Positions 32,558-40,663 of a DNA stretch of 64,000 bases are shown one piece after another. Made by a program: the position numbers and the translations under genes. Numbering within the stretch: the stretch's first letter is position 1; each line of letters starts with the position of its first letter. Under the pieces are notes generated by a model that saw only the letters and a program-made list of their open reading frames with translations, was not told the origin of the DNA and did not search any database. Source of the DNA: Mycobacterium sp. E3198 (lineage in GTDB: Bacteria > Actinomycetota > Actinomycetes > Mycobacteriales > Mycobacteriaceae); assembly GCF_001667015.1 (NCBI RefSeq), contig NZ_LZIS01000260.1:22698-86697 (forward strand), in the 5' to 3' direction.

Positions 32558-33094
32558 TCATCGCTCGCGCAGCAGGAACAGCCCATAAGCGGCGATCGAC
32601 TGCGCGTCCGCGATCACCCCGGTGCGCATCATCTGCTCGACGTCGTCGCGCGAGAACCATTCGCTGCGCATGTCCTGTTCCTCGTGCTCGCGGTCCGATG
32701 CGCCCTCGGCGATCCCGGTGGCCAGGAATACCCAGCCGCGCTGACTGCTCATCCCGGCGGCGACGTCGAGCTGGCCGAGCGCCTCGAACGTCGTCGCGCG
32801 CAGGCCGGTCTCCTCGCGCAACTCGCGCTCGGCCAACCCGGACGGGTCGGCGTCGACCAGGTCCGGAGCGCTGCCCTGCGGGAACTCCCAGCGCCGCGCG
32901 CCAAGCGGATAGCGGAACTGCTCCACGAGCCGAAAGCGGCTGCCGTCGTACGGCATCACCAGCGCGTACGTCGGCTTGTCCACCACGGCGTAGATGCCCA
33001 GGCTCCCGTCGGGGCGGCGGATGTCGTCCTCCCGGATCACCAGCCAGCGGTTCCGATAGATCTCGCGGGACGCGACGCATTCGATGGAAGCCAC
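32558..33094 (-). CDS. NUDIX hydrolase (ADP-ribose pyrophosphatase-like)
   Basis: A 178-residue NUDIX enzyme. The NUDIX box is seen as 'GLAERELREETGL' near residue 95, with the REUxEE metal-binding core intact, preceded by 'EFPQGS'. The overall pattern resembles ADP-sugar pyrophosphatases. The GTG at 33094 is used, because the longer frame to an ATG at 33166 would run into the divergent ketosteroid-isomerase-like gene. It may share an operon with the PNPOx-like gene. Confidence 0.85.
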   Translation of the reverse strand: MASIECVASREIYRNRWLVIREDDIRRPDGSLGIYAVVDKPTYALVMPYDGSRFRLVEQFRYPLGARRWEFPQGSAPDLVDADPSGLAERELREETGLRATTFEALGQLDVAAGMSSQRGWVFLATGIAEGASDREHEEQDMRSEWFSRDDVEQMMRTGVIADAQSIAAYGLFLLRER

Positions 33095-33131
33095 CCCGCC
33101 AGTATCGCGGCGAGGAGTATGTTCCCAAGCC

Positions 33132-33503
33132 ATGCCCTCCCAGGAAGCCATCGCGCAGACCGTCAACCGCTACCTCGAGCTCGTCGCCGCCGGCAAAACC
33201 GACGAGATCCTCGACCTGTATGCCGCCGACGCGACCGTCGAGGATCCGATCGGATCGGACGTCCGGCGCGGGCACGACGCCATCCGCGAGTTCTACGCGG
33301 GGTTCCAAGACCTCGAGAAAGACACCGAACTCGTCGAGCTGCGGGTCGGCGGCAGCGAGGCGGCCTACCTGTGGCACCTCACGCTCCACACTGGCGACAG
33401 CCGTAGCCGCATCTCGCCCATCTCGCACATGACGTTCAACGACGACGCCAGGATCACGTCGATGCGGGCGTTCTGGTCGCCGTCGGACGTCAAGGTCCTC
33501 TGA
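33132..33503 (+). CDS. Ketosteroid isomerase-like protein (SnoaL/NTF2 fold)
   Basis: A 123-residue NTF2-fold protein aligned by eye with bacterial delta-5-3-ketosteroid isomerase: Tyr14 ('RYLELV') and Asp38 ('TVEDPIGS') match the catalytic base and oxyanion-hole residues at the same numbers as in Comamonas testosteroni KSI. The second oxyanion-hole acid, Asp99, appears as Ser98 in 'SPISHMTF'. The fold and family are well supported; true steroid isomerase activity is uncertain. It is divergent from the NUDIX gene and abuts an SRPBCC gene tail-to-tail. Confidence 0.8.
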   Translation: MPSQEAIAQTVNRYLELVAAGKTDEILDLYAADATVEDPIGSDVRRGHDAIREFYAGFQDLEKDTELVELRVGGSEAAYLWHLTLHTGDSRSRISPISHMTFNDDARITSMRAFWSPSDVKVL

Positions 33504-33965
33504 TCAGGCCTCGGCGGCGCGTTTGATGCGCCGCAGCGTCTCCTCGATGCCCCGATTGACCTGACGTCCGCGTGGGACGAGGGCCTCGGCGAGCCGGTTG
33601 GCAACCGAACACCACAAGAACTCGAACGACTCGGTGAGCAACGTCCCCGACGCCGACGGCTCCAGGACGTAGCGCCAACGCGTTTCCTCGCGGCCCGCGC
33701 GGTCGTTGACCGTGGTGAAGCCGAATTCGCGGCCCCGGTTTGCCGTGTCGACCACCGCCGTTCGTTGCCAGCGCATGCGGCCGAGCCGGTTGTATCCGCG
33801 AAACCGAACGCCCGGCGCCGCGGCGGTTGCCCCGTCCAGCCACTCGCAGCGGTAACACTCCGGGCTCCACTCACCCATACGGGTGACGTCGGCGATCAGG
33901 TCGTACAGGGCGTCGGGGGACGCGCCGACCTCGATGCTGCTGCGGCCGCGCCGCGCCGTAGGCAT
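33504..33965 (-). CDS. SRPBCC-family lipid/polyketide-binding protein
   Basis: A 153-residue START-like (SRPBCC) protein. The N-terminal beta strand and 'ASPDALYDLIADVTRMGEWSPE' near residue 16 are typical of polyketide cyclase/dehydrase and lipid-transport domains, with a large internal cavity expected. The C-terminal helix 'NRGIEETLRRIKRAAE' closes the fold. Ligand unknown. It abuts the KSI-like gene tail-to-tail with no spacer. Confidence 0.82.
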   Translation of the reverse strand: MPTARRGRSSIEVGASPDALYDLIADVTRMGEWSPECYRCEWLDGATAAAPGVRFRGYNRLGRMRWQRTAVVDTANRGREFGFTTVNDRAGREETRWRYVLEPSASGTLLTESFEFLWCSVANRLAEALVPRGRQVNRGIEETLRRIKRAAEA

Positions 33966-33974
33966 GGCCCGAGT

Positions 33975-34055
33975 ATGTCACATCCACGAGTTTGCTTGGG
34001 GCACAATGGTTCCGCGCTGGCGACGTGCCCCGAGTGCGGCGATCCGGCGGTCTGA
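33975..34055 (+). CDS. Possible 26-aa CxxC peptide
   Basis: An ATG-initiated ORF of 26 codons in the 171-bp gap before the channel gene. It has a Cys at 7, a His at 10 and a 'CPEC' pair near the C-terminus, like half of a zinc ribbon. No good ribosome site is seen. It may be spurious, or a fragment. Confidence 0.2.
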   Translation: MSHPRVCLGHNGSALATCPECGDPAV

Positions 34056-34136
34056 GCGGGGTAAAACTCGTGTCTTGCGGCGTCGGCAGCGATAATGCGT
34101 CAATGACCCCTGCAGCCGGCGATCGACCGCTCTAGC

Positions 34137-35852
34137 ATGCGGCGGCACATCATCGTCAGCGGCGACGACGCGCTGGCCACGACGATCATCGACGAGCTGA
34201 ACAACGCCGGCGTCAGCGTCGTCAAGCTCAACAGCCCCGCCGAGCTTGCCCACGTCGAGGCCGATCGCGCGGTCGCCGTCGTCTGCGCCGGGGACGACGA
34301 TGCGACAAATCTCGAAATCGCCTTGCTGGCAAGGAAAGCCAACCCCAGGGTGCGCGTGGTCGCGCGGCTGGGCAATGACGTGCTGCGCGAAGCCGTGGCC
34401 GACGACAACGGCCCCGGGGCGATCCTGGACGTCGCCGATCTCGCGGCGCCCTCGGTCGTCGAGGCGTGCCTGGCCCACAGCACCCACCCGTTCGAGGCGG
34501 CCGGCATCAAGTTCGTCGTCTCCGACGGCGAGGCCCCGCGCGACGGGACCCTGCGCGAGATCTACGGCGACCTCGCGCCCGTGGCCGTGATCCACGGCCC
34601 GAACTCCCCCAACCCCGGCGAGGTGGTGGCCTGTCCCGGCCGCGACCAGCCGGTGCACGCCGGCGACTGGACCGCGATGATCGGCACGCCCGACGAGCTG
34701 GCCGGCCTGGGCATCAAGATCGCCCGGGCGACCCGCGTGCGCACCCGCCCGCCCCAGCTCCGGAGGGCCTTCGACGCGTTACGCACGCTGCGCAACGACG
34801 TCAACCCGATGTTTTACCGCGCGCTGGCCGCCGCGCTGGGCCTGCTGATCGGGTCGACGATCGTCTTGCGGTTCGCCTACCGGCCCCATCCCGGGATGTC
34901 GTGGCTCGATGCCCTGTACTTCGCCACCGAGACGATCGCGACCGTCGGCTACGGCGACTTCAGCTTCCTGCACCAACCCACCTGGCTGCGGCTGTTCAGC
35001 ATCACGCTGATGTTCGGCGGGGTGATGACCACCGCGCTGCTGGTCGCGTTCATCGCCGACCTGCTGTTGTCCCGCCGCTTCGCCTACTCCGCCGGCCGCC
35101 GGCAGGCGCGCCACCTGCGCAACCACATCATCGTCGTCGGGCTGGGCTCGTTCGGCAGCCGCGTGGTCGCCGATCTGGTCGCGGCGGGATACGACGTCGC
35201 GGTCATCGAGCGCGACGAGAACAACCGCTTCCTGTCGACGGCGGCCGAGCTGGAGGTGCCGGTCGTCTTCGGTGACGCGACGCTCGCGCAGACCCTCGAG
35301 TCGGCCCGCGTCGAGCACGCCCGCGCGGTCGCCGTGCTGACCCAGGACGACATGGTCAACATCGAGACGGGGATCGTGCTGCGCGAGATGCTGGGCCCCC
35401 GGGTGATGCCGGATGTGGTCCGGCCCGGCGTGCCGATTGTGCTGCGGATATTCGACCGTGCGCTGGGCGTTGCCGTGTCGCAACGGTTCGGCTTCGACCA
35501 CGTTCGCTCGACCGTCGAATTGGCCGCGCCGTGGTTCATCGGCGCCGCCATGGGGCTGCAGGTGCTCGGGACGTTCTGGGTAGGCCAGCGCTCGTTCATG
35601 GTCGGCGGCATGCACGTGGCGGCGCGCAGCGAACTGGACGGGCTGAGAATGTTCGAGCTGTCCACCCACACCCGGGTCATCGCGATCACCCGGGAGGACG
35701 CGCCGGTGCAGCTGCACCCGCGGCGCGACGCGCGGCTGTGCGCCGGGGACACCGTCTACCTCGTCGGCCCGTACCGCGAACTGCTGGCGACGCTGCGCAA
35801 GGGGCAGCCGCCGCAGCAACCCGAGATCGGCGGGGAGCGGCGCCCGGCCTAG
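34137..35852 (+). CDS. K+ channel protein with two TrkA/RCK domains
   Basis: A 571-residue potassium channel: a cytoplasmic TrkA-N-like domain at the N-terminus (about 1-130), two membrane helices (about 230-250 and 285-308) with the K+ selectivity filter 'TVGYGD' at residues 269-274, then a second TrkA-N domain ('HIIVVGLGSFGSRVVADL' near 328) and a C-terminal TrkA-C-like segment. It should form a tetramer gated by a ligand of the RCK domains. A GATAAT sequence 41 bp upstream may serve as -10. Confidence 0.88.
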   Translation: MRRHIIVSGDDALATTIIDELNNAGVSVVKLNSPAELAHVEADRAVAVVCAGDDDATNLEIALLARKANPRVRVVARLGNDVLREAVADDNGPGAILDVADLAAPSVVEACLAHSTHPFEAAGIKFVVSDGEAPRDGTLREIYGDLAPVAVIHGPNSPNPGEVVACPGRDQPVHAGDWTAMIGTPDELAGLGIKIARATRVRTRPPQLRRAFDALRTLRNDVNPMFYRALAAALGLLIGSTIVLRFAYRPHPGMSWLDALYFATETIATVGYGDFSFLHQPTWLRLFSITLMFGGVMTTALLVAFIADLLLSRRFAYSAGRRQARHLRNHIIVVGLGSFGSRVVADLVAAGYDVAVIERDENNRFLSTAAELEVPVVFGDATLAQTLESARVEHARAVAVLTQDDMVNIETGIVLREMLGPRVMPDVVRPGVPIVLRIFDRALGVAVSQRFGFDHVRSTVELAAPWFIGAAMGLQVLGTFWVGQRSFMVGGMHVAARSELDGLRMFELSTHTRVIAITREDAPVQLHPRRDARLCAGDTVYLVGPYRELLATLRKGQPPQQPEIGGERRPA

Positions 35853-35856
35853 CTTC

Positions 35857-36747
35857 CTAGAGCTGGGCCGCCACGTCGGCCGCGCGGCGCAGCTGGTCGA
35901 CGTCCGAACTCGTCGGGATGAGCTGGACCTCGTCGGTGCCGATGCCCTCGAACTTGCGCAGCACCGCCAGCAGCTCGTCCTCGCCGCCGGCCCACCCGGT
36001 CATGGGCGCCATCGCGTCGACGTACTCGGCCGGTATCCAATTCATGTACCGCCGCAGGTGGCGATGGACCTGGGCGCGGGCCTGCTCGGGCGGGCCGAAC
36101 GCGAACCAGAACGACGTCATCAGGTGCGGTTTAGGCCGGCCGGCCTGGGCCCACGCGTCGCGCGCGGTGTCGAACAGCTCGTTCTGCTTGCCGACGTCGA
36201 GGTCCAGCGTCGTGCCGGCCAGCCCGTCGGCCCACGCCGCGGCGCTGCGGATCGTCTTCGGCCCGATGCTGCCGACGAACAGTGGCGGGCCGCCAGGCTG
36301 GACCGGGGCCGGCCCGACCGGCAGCACCGACTCGGTGAGCTTTTCGCCGGCCCACACCCTTTTCATGACCGCGACCCGCTCGGCCATGCCGCGCATCGTC
36401 TGGGTCGCCGGGTCGGCGCCCACGGCGTGGTAGTCCTCGAGCCTGCCGCCCACGCCGATGCCCGCCGTCAGCCGACCGCCGCACAGCACGTCGCCGGTGG
36501 CCAGCGCCTTCGCCAGCATCACCGGGTCGTGCAGCTGCGGGACGATCACGGTCGTCAGCAGCCGCACCCGGTGGGTCCAGGCCGCCAGCGCGCCGAGCAG
36601 CGTCAGGTTGTCCGGGTTCTCGAACGCGATCCGCTCGCCCCAGCACAGCGACGAGAACGGGCCCTCGTCGATCGCGCGGGCCCAGTTTTCAAGCACGGCC
36701 GCATCCAGGTCCGGCTCCATCACCGGCATGGTCATCGCTATCTGCAC
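35857..36747 (-). CDS. LLM-class F420-dependent oxidoreductase
   Basis: A 296-residue luciferase-like TIM-barrel protein, with 'LLTTVIVPQLHDPVMLAKALAT' and 'GGRLTAGIGVGGRLEDY' (near residues 60-100), typical of F420-using LLM enzymes of mycobacteria. The GTG at 36747 gives the usual N-terminus (MQIAMTMPV); the longer open frame is a shadow across the VOC genes. Substrate unknown. It is divergent from a VOC-family gene across 18 bp. Confidence 0.85.
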   Translation of the reverse strand: MQIAMTMPVMEPDLDAAVLENWARAIDEGPFSSLCWGERIAFENPDNLTLLGALAAWTHRVRLLTTVIVPQLHDPVMLAKALATGDVLCGGRLTAGIGVGGRLEDYHAVGADPATQTMRGMAERVAVMKRVWAGEKLTESVLPVGPAPVQPGGPPLFVGSIGPKTIRSAAAWADGLAGTTLDLDVGKQNELFDTARDAWAQAGRPKPHLMTSFWFAFGPPEQARAQVHRHLRRYMNWIPAEYVDAMAPMTGWAGGEDELLAVLRKFEGIGTDEVQLIPTSSDVDQLRRAADVAAQL

Positions 36748-36765
36748 GTAGGCGATTCTGGCAGC

Positions 36766-37188
36766 ATGGGCCTGATGGGTTTCACCAGTACCTCCATCGC
36801 GCACGTCCGGCTGACCGTGACCGACATCGAGCGGTCCCGTCAGTTCTACGAGAGCGTCTTCGGCTGGCCGGTGTTGCTCGAGGTCCCCGAGAACGCCGAC
36901 GAAGCCACCCGCAACCAGTTCGGGTTCCTGTTCGGCGGTGTCATCTACGACCTCGGCGGCACGCTGCTCGGCCTCCGGCCGGTCGCGACGGACCGCTTCG
37001 ACGAGGACCGCGTCGGCCTCGACCACATCGCGTTCCGGGTCGGCAGCACGGCCGAACTGGACGCCGCTGCGGCCCACCTCGACGAAGTTGGCGTGGCGCA
37101 CGAGCCGATCAAAGACATTGGGCCGTCGTACATCCTGGAGTTCCGTGACCCGGACAACATCGCGCTGGAGCTCACGGCGCCGAAGTAG
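36766..37188 (+). CDS. VOC-family (glyoxalase/dioxygenase-fold) protein
   Basis: A 140-residue vicinal-oxygen-chelate protein. 'IAHVRLTVTDIERSRQFYESVFGW' near residue 10 begins the first beta-alpha-beta unit; metal-type residues are His13, His in 'GLDHIAF', and Glu in 'LEFRDPDN' or 'LEL'. It may be a glyoxalase-like or dioxygenase-like enzyme; the reaction is not determinable. The start could be Met1 (36766) or Met4 (36775). A short gap with palindromic and tandem repeats follows. Confidence 0.82.
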   Translation: MGLMGFTSTSIAHVRLTVTDIERSRQFYESVFGWPVLLEVPENADEATRNQFGFLFGGVIYDLGGTLLGLRPVATDRFDEDRVGLDHIAFRVGSTAELDAAAAHLDEVGVAHEPIKDIGPSYILEFRDPDNIALELTAPK

Positions 37189-37203
37189 GGGCTTTCCTAT
37201 GGC

Positions 37204-37263
37204 GCGAGCGTGCGCAGAATGACGGCGCGCACGGCGTGTCACCGTACACACACGCACGCTCGC
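37204..37263. repeat. Palindromic element with 11-bp perfect arms
   Basis: GCGAGCGTGCG (37204-37214) and its exact complement (37253-37263) enclose 38 bp in the gap between two VOC genes. The arm shares GAGCGTGC with the palindromes at 42164 and 46574 and may belong to one dispersed family. Confidence 0.6.
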
Positions 37264-37315
37264 GGCAAGGGGGGCACAGCTCACGGCAAGGGGGCACGCT
37301 CGCGGCAAAGGGGGT
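37254..37315 (+). repeat. Three tandem copies of a 20-bp unit
   Basis: Units begin at 37254, 37274 and 37294, each reading GCAC(A)GCTC(G/A)CGGCAA(A)GGGG. They lie directly upstream of the VOC gene at 37327 and partly overlap the palindrome above. The third copy merges into the ribosome-site region of that gene. Confidence 0.7.
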
Positions 37316-37326
37316 AAGCAGGAGCT

Positions 37327-37716
37327 ATGGCGATCAGTTTCAACCACACCATCGTCGCCGCGCGCGACAAGCGGGAGTCCGCGGAATTCCTCGCCGAACT
37401 GTTCGGCCTGCCCAGCCCGAAGCCGTTCGGCCACTTTCTGACCGTCGAGCTCGAGCACGGCGCCACCCTCGACTACGCCGACGCGCCGGAGGGCGAGGAG
37501 ATCCGCCGCCAGCACTACGCGTTTTTGGTTTCCGAGGACGACTTCGACGCCATCTACGGCAGGATCGCCGACCGCGGCTTGCCGCACTGGGCGGATCCCC
37601 GCCAACAACGGCCGGGCGAGATCAACCGCCGGGACGGCGGCCGCGGCGTCTACTTCCTGGATCCCTCAGGCCATGCCATGGAGATTTTGACCCGGCCCTA
37701 CGGGTCGGGCGGCTAA
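37327..37716 (+). CDS. VOC-family protein
   Basis: A 129-residue glyoxalase/bleomycin-resistance-fold protein: 'FNHTIVAARDKRESAEFLAELFGL' opens the fold and 'GVYFLDPSGHAMEILTRPY' closes it, with His7, His64-type and Glu residues able to bind a metal. Function unknown. It is preceded by a tandem repeat tract, which may have changed its promoter. Confidence 0.82.
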   Translation: MAISFNHTIVAARDKRESAEFLAELFGLPSPKPFGHFLTVELEHGATLDYADAPEGEEIRRQHYAFLVSEDDFDAIYGRIADRGLPHWADPRQQRPGEINRRDGGRGVYFLDPSGHAMEILTRPYGSGG

Positions 37717-37740
37717 GCCGGCGGCGTTTTCGTCGCTAGC

Positions 37741-38169
37741 TCAGTTTTGGGCCCTCGCTTCTGCCACGTCATGGCGCACAACCCGCACCTCGCCACGCGG
37801 CAGACAGGCGGCATATCCGTGGTGCTTGCCGTACAACTCCCATGCGGTGACACGATCGTCCGGAGGCACGTCGATCTGGTGACCGTCGGCGAACTCGATA
37901 TGGAGATCTCCGGCGTCAGACCCGACAACACCTGTGCACCTTTGCCCGGAGAAATCGAAGAGCGGACGCTCCTGCTCGACGGCGTCATTCGGGTCGATCG
38001 CGACCACTTCCGCGGGGGCCGTGGCAATGGCAGGCAGGGTCAGCCAAATCGGTACCGAGATGACAAGCTCGTTGTCATCGTCGAAATTCAGCACCAGACC
38101 GTTGCGGAACATGATCCGCTGTACCGCACAGCCCTCAAGCCAATGCTTGATCATTCTCTGTTCGGTCAT
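37741..38169 (-). CDS. Conserved actinobacterial protein (DUF6188-like)
   Basis: A 142-residue cytoplasmic protein. 'WLEGCAVQRIMFRNGLVLNFDDDNELVI' at the N-terminus and 'HIEFADGHQIDVPPDDRVTAWELYG' near residue 100 are the two recognisable blocks of this family, which has no known role. The ATG at 38169 has a GGAG site; the 37 upstream in-frame residues are basic and unlike the family. It stands 135 bp downstream of the Rrf2-type gene. Confidence 0.75.
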   Translation of the reverse strand: MTEQRMIKHWLEGCAVQRIMFRNGLVLNFDDDNELVISVPIWLTLPAIATAPAEVVAIDPNDAVEQERPLFDFSGQRCTGVVGSDAGDLHIEFADGHQIDVPPDDRVTAWELYGKHHGYAACLPRGEVRVVRHDVAEARAQN

Positions 38170-38260
38170 ATATTCACTCCGTCCGCTATGCCGACTGCGC
38201 AAAACGCCTAGATGGCGCGCCTTCCGGCAGAACGTCAGGTACTCAGATTTCCCGCGTAGG

Positions 38261-38278
38261 GGCGCGGTTAATCGCGCC
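38261..38278. terminator. Short GC hairpin after the Rrf2-type gene
   Basis: GGCGCG/CGCGCC arms with a 6-nt loop, 27 nt past the stop of the minus-strand Rrf2-type gene. No T run; only a weak terminator candidate. Confidence 0.3.
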
Positions 38279-38304
38279 AACGGTCAGGATTTGTTTGGTT
38301 GTGC

Positions 38305-38790
38305 CTAGTCGCCACTGCGCGGCGAACCGTGCCGCGCGTGTTCCTGGTCGCGATAGTCGTCGGCCATCTGTGCGACGTGCTTGGGCAGGGCGCCGGCCGC
38401 GACATCGGCCAGGGTCGTTTCCTCCAGGACCGAACGCATGCTGGCCCGCAGCGCGCGCCAGACGTCCGCCAACGGGGCGGTCGGCCCGGAATACGGCAGG
38501 TCACCGAGACCGATGTCGCGGACTGAGGCCAGCGGGCCGTCGATGCAGCGCAGCACGTCGGCGATGCTGATCTCGCTGCCGGGGCGAGCCAGTTCGTAGC
38601 CGCCCTCGCGACCGCGATGGCTGCGCACCAGGCGGTCGGTGCGCAGGTTGGTGAGGATGTCGACGAGGAACTGCGGCGGTATCCCCTGGGCGTGGGCCAA
38701 TTCGTCGGTCGTCACCAGGGTGCCGGGATCGACCGTCGCGAGCTGGACCATCGCCCGCACCGCGTACTCCGCCTTGGCCGACATCCGCAT
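38305..38790 (-). CDS. Rrf2-family transcriptional regulator near cysNC/cysD
   Basis: A 161-residue winged-helix regulator of the Rrf2 family: 'KAEYAVRAMVQLA' at the N-terminus, recognition helix about 28-55, wing 'SHRGREGGYELARP' near 57-70. Its only cysteine is Cys82, so it lacks the three-cysteine Fe-S cluster site of IscR or NsrR. This is like CymR, the cysteine-metabolism repressor, and its place beside the sulfate-activation genes supports a sulfur role (M. tuberculosis Rv1287 by synteny). It is 31 bp downstream of cysNC in the same direction. Confidence 0.86.
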   Translation of the reverse strand: MRMSAKAEYAVRAMVQLATVDPGTLVTTDELAHAQGIPPQFLVDILTNLRTDRLVRSHRGREGGYELARPGSEISIADVLRCIDGPLASVRDIGLGDLPYSGPTAPLADVWRALRASMRSVLEETTLADVAAGALPKHVAQMADDYRDQEHARHGSPRSGD

Positions 38791-38821
38791 GTGAGGATTG
38801 TGCCATTCACGCGAGCCGTGC

Positions 38822-40663
38822 TTAGGGGCGCAACTCCAGCAGGTCGATCACCAGCTGCGCCTGCTCGTCGACGCCGCGGTCGGGCGTCAGCCGCAGGTCC
38901 GGGTTCTCCGGCTGCTGATAGGGACTGTCGATGCCGGTGAAGTTCGCGATCTCGCCGGCACGCGCTTTGGCGTATAGGCCCTTGGGATCACGCTTCTCGC
39001 AGTCGTCGAGCGGCGTGTCGCAGAAGACCTCGAAGAACTCCAGCCCGCCCGTGGCGTGGACCTTGCGCGCCAGTTCCCGATGCTCGGCCAGCGGGCTGAT
39101 CGCCGGCACCAGCACGGTCTGGCCGGAGTCGGCCAGCAGCGCCGCCACGTGCGCCAGCCGGCGCAGGTTCTCCGCCCGATCGGCCATGGAAAAGCCCAGG
39201 TCGGCGTTCAGGCCGTGGCGCAGGTTGTCGCCGTCGAGAACGTAAGCGGGAAAACCGCTTTCGAGCAGCCGCCGCTCGACCTCCATGGCCACGCTCGATT
39301 TGCCGGAGCCGGACAGACCGGTGAACCAGATCGTCCTGCCCCGCGGCCGCGCCCCCGCACCGACGAGCGACTGGTGCCGCACCGTGTTGGGGCTCGACGC
39401 TTGCGTCGAGACGTCCCGCAACACCATGCCCGCCGCCACCGTGCCGTTGGTGTTCGGGTCGATCAGGATGAACGAGCCGGTGCTGGAGTTGCGGGTGTAC
39501 TCGTCGAGCAGCAGGGGAACCTGGGTGCGCAGCGAAACGCGGCCAAGTTCGTTGAGCTGCAACGCCTCTGCGGCCTTTTCGCGGTGCAGGGTGTTGACGT
39601 CGAGCCGGTATTCCAGCGCGGTCACCCGGGCCCGCGTCGTTCGGGTGGTGTGCTTGATCAGGTAGTCACGGCCGGGCTCCAGCGCCGAATTGTCGGCCAT
39701 CCAGCACACGGTCGCGTCGAAATCCTGCGCGACCCTGGGCTGGTTGTGGGTGCGGGCGATCATGTCGCCGCGCGAGATGTCGATCTCGTCGGCCAGGCTG
39801 ACCGAGACGGCCATCGGCGGAAACGCTTCGTCCACAGGGCCATTGGGTCCCTCGATCGCGGTGATGCGCGTGGTCTTGCCGATCGGCAGCACGACCACCT
39901 CGTCACCGGCGCGCATCACCCCGCTGGCCACCGTGCCGGCGTAGCTGCGGTGGTCCTGATGCTCGTGGGTGTGCGGCCGGATGACGTATTGCACCGGGAA
40001 CCGCACGTCGACCAGGTTGCGGTCACCGGCGATGTAGACCTCCTCGAGGTGCGACAGCAGCGCCGGGCCCTCGTACCACGGCGCGTTGTCCGACTTGGTC
40101 ACCACGTTGTCGCCGTTGAGCGCGGAGATCGGGATGGTGGCCACGTCCTGGACGTCGAGGCGTGCCGCGAAGGCATGAAACTCGTCGCGGATCCACTCGA
40201 ATCTCTCTCTGTCCCAGTCGATCAGGTCCATCTTGTTGACGGCGAGCACGATGTGCTGGATGCCCAGCAGCGACGCCAGGAACGCGTGGCGGCGGGACTG
40301 CTCCAGCAGGCCCTGGCGGGCGTCGACGAGCACGATCACCAGCTGAGCGGTCGACGCGCCGGTCACCATGTTGCGGGTGTACTGGATGTGGCCTGGCGTG
40401 TCGGCGATGATGAATTTCCGCTTGGGAGTGGCGAAGTAGCGGTAGGCGACGTCGATGGTGATGCCCTGCTCCCGCTCGGCGCGCAGGCCGTCGGTGACCA
40501 GCGCCAGGTCGGTGTAGTCGTGGCCGCGCTCCTTGGACGTGCGCTCCACCGACGCCCACTGGTCTTCCATCACGGCCTTGGAGTCGTAGAGCAGCCGCCC
40601 AATCAGGGTGGACTTGCCGTCGTCGACCGAGCCTGCGGTCGCCAGCCTCAACAACGTCGTCAT
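38822..40663 (-). CDS. cysNC: CysNC: sulfate adenylyltransferase subunit 1 / APS kinase
   Basis: A bifunctional 613-residue protein. The N-terminal GTPase (about 1-430, P-loop 'GSVDDGKST' near residue 12, 'DTPGH' near 85) drives ATP sulfurylase together with CysD; the C-terminal APS kinase (about 440-613, P-loop 'GLSGSGKSS' near 445) phosphorylates APS to PAPS. The ATG at 40663 shares its region with the cysD stop (TGATG), so expression is coupled. It supplies activated sulfate for cysteine and sulfolipid synthesis. Confidence 0.96.
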   Translation of the reverse strand: MTTLLRLATAGSVDDGKSTLIGRLLYDSKAVMEDQWASVERTSKERGHDYTDLALVTDGLRAEREQGITIDVAYRYFATPKRKFIIADTPGHIQYTRNMVTGASTAQLVIVLVDARQGLLEQSRRHAFLASLLGIQHIVLAVNKMDLIDWDRERFEWIRDEFHAFAARLDVQDVATIPISALNGDNVVTKSDNAPWYEGPALLSHLEEVYIAGDRNLVDVRFPVQYVIRPHTHEHQDHRSYAGTVASGVMRAGDEVVVLPIGKTTRITAIEGPNGPVDEAFPPMAVSVSLADEIDISRGDMIARTHNQPRVAQDFDATVCWMADNSALEPGRDYLIKHTTRTTRARVTALEYRLDVNTLHREKAAEALQLNELGRVSLRTQVPLLLDEYTRNSSTGSFILIDPNTNGTVAAGMVLRDVSTQASSPNTVRHQSLVGAGARPRGRTIWFTGLSGSGKSSVAMEVERRLLESGFPAYVLDGDNLRHGLNADLGFSMADRAENLRRLAHVAALLADSGQTVLVPAISPLAEHRELARKVHATGGLEFFEVFCDTPLDDCEKRDPKGLYAKARAGEIANFTGIDSPYQQPENPDLRLTPDRGVDEQAQLVIDLLELRP

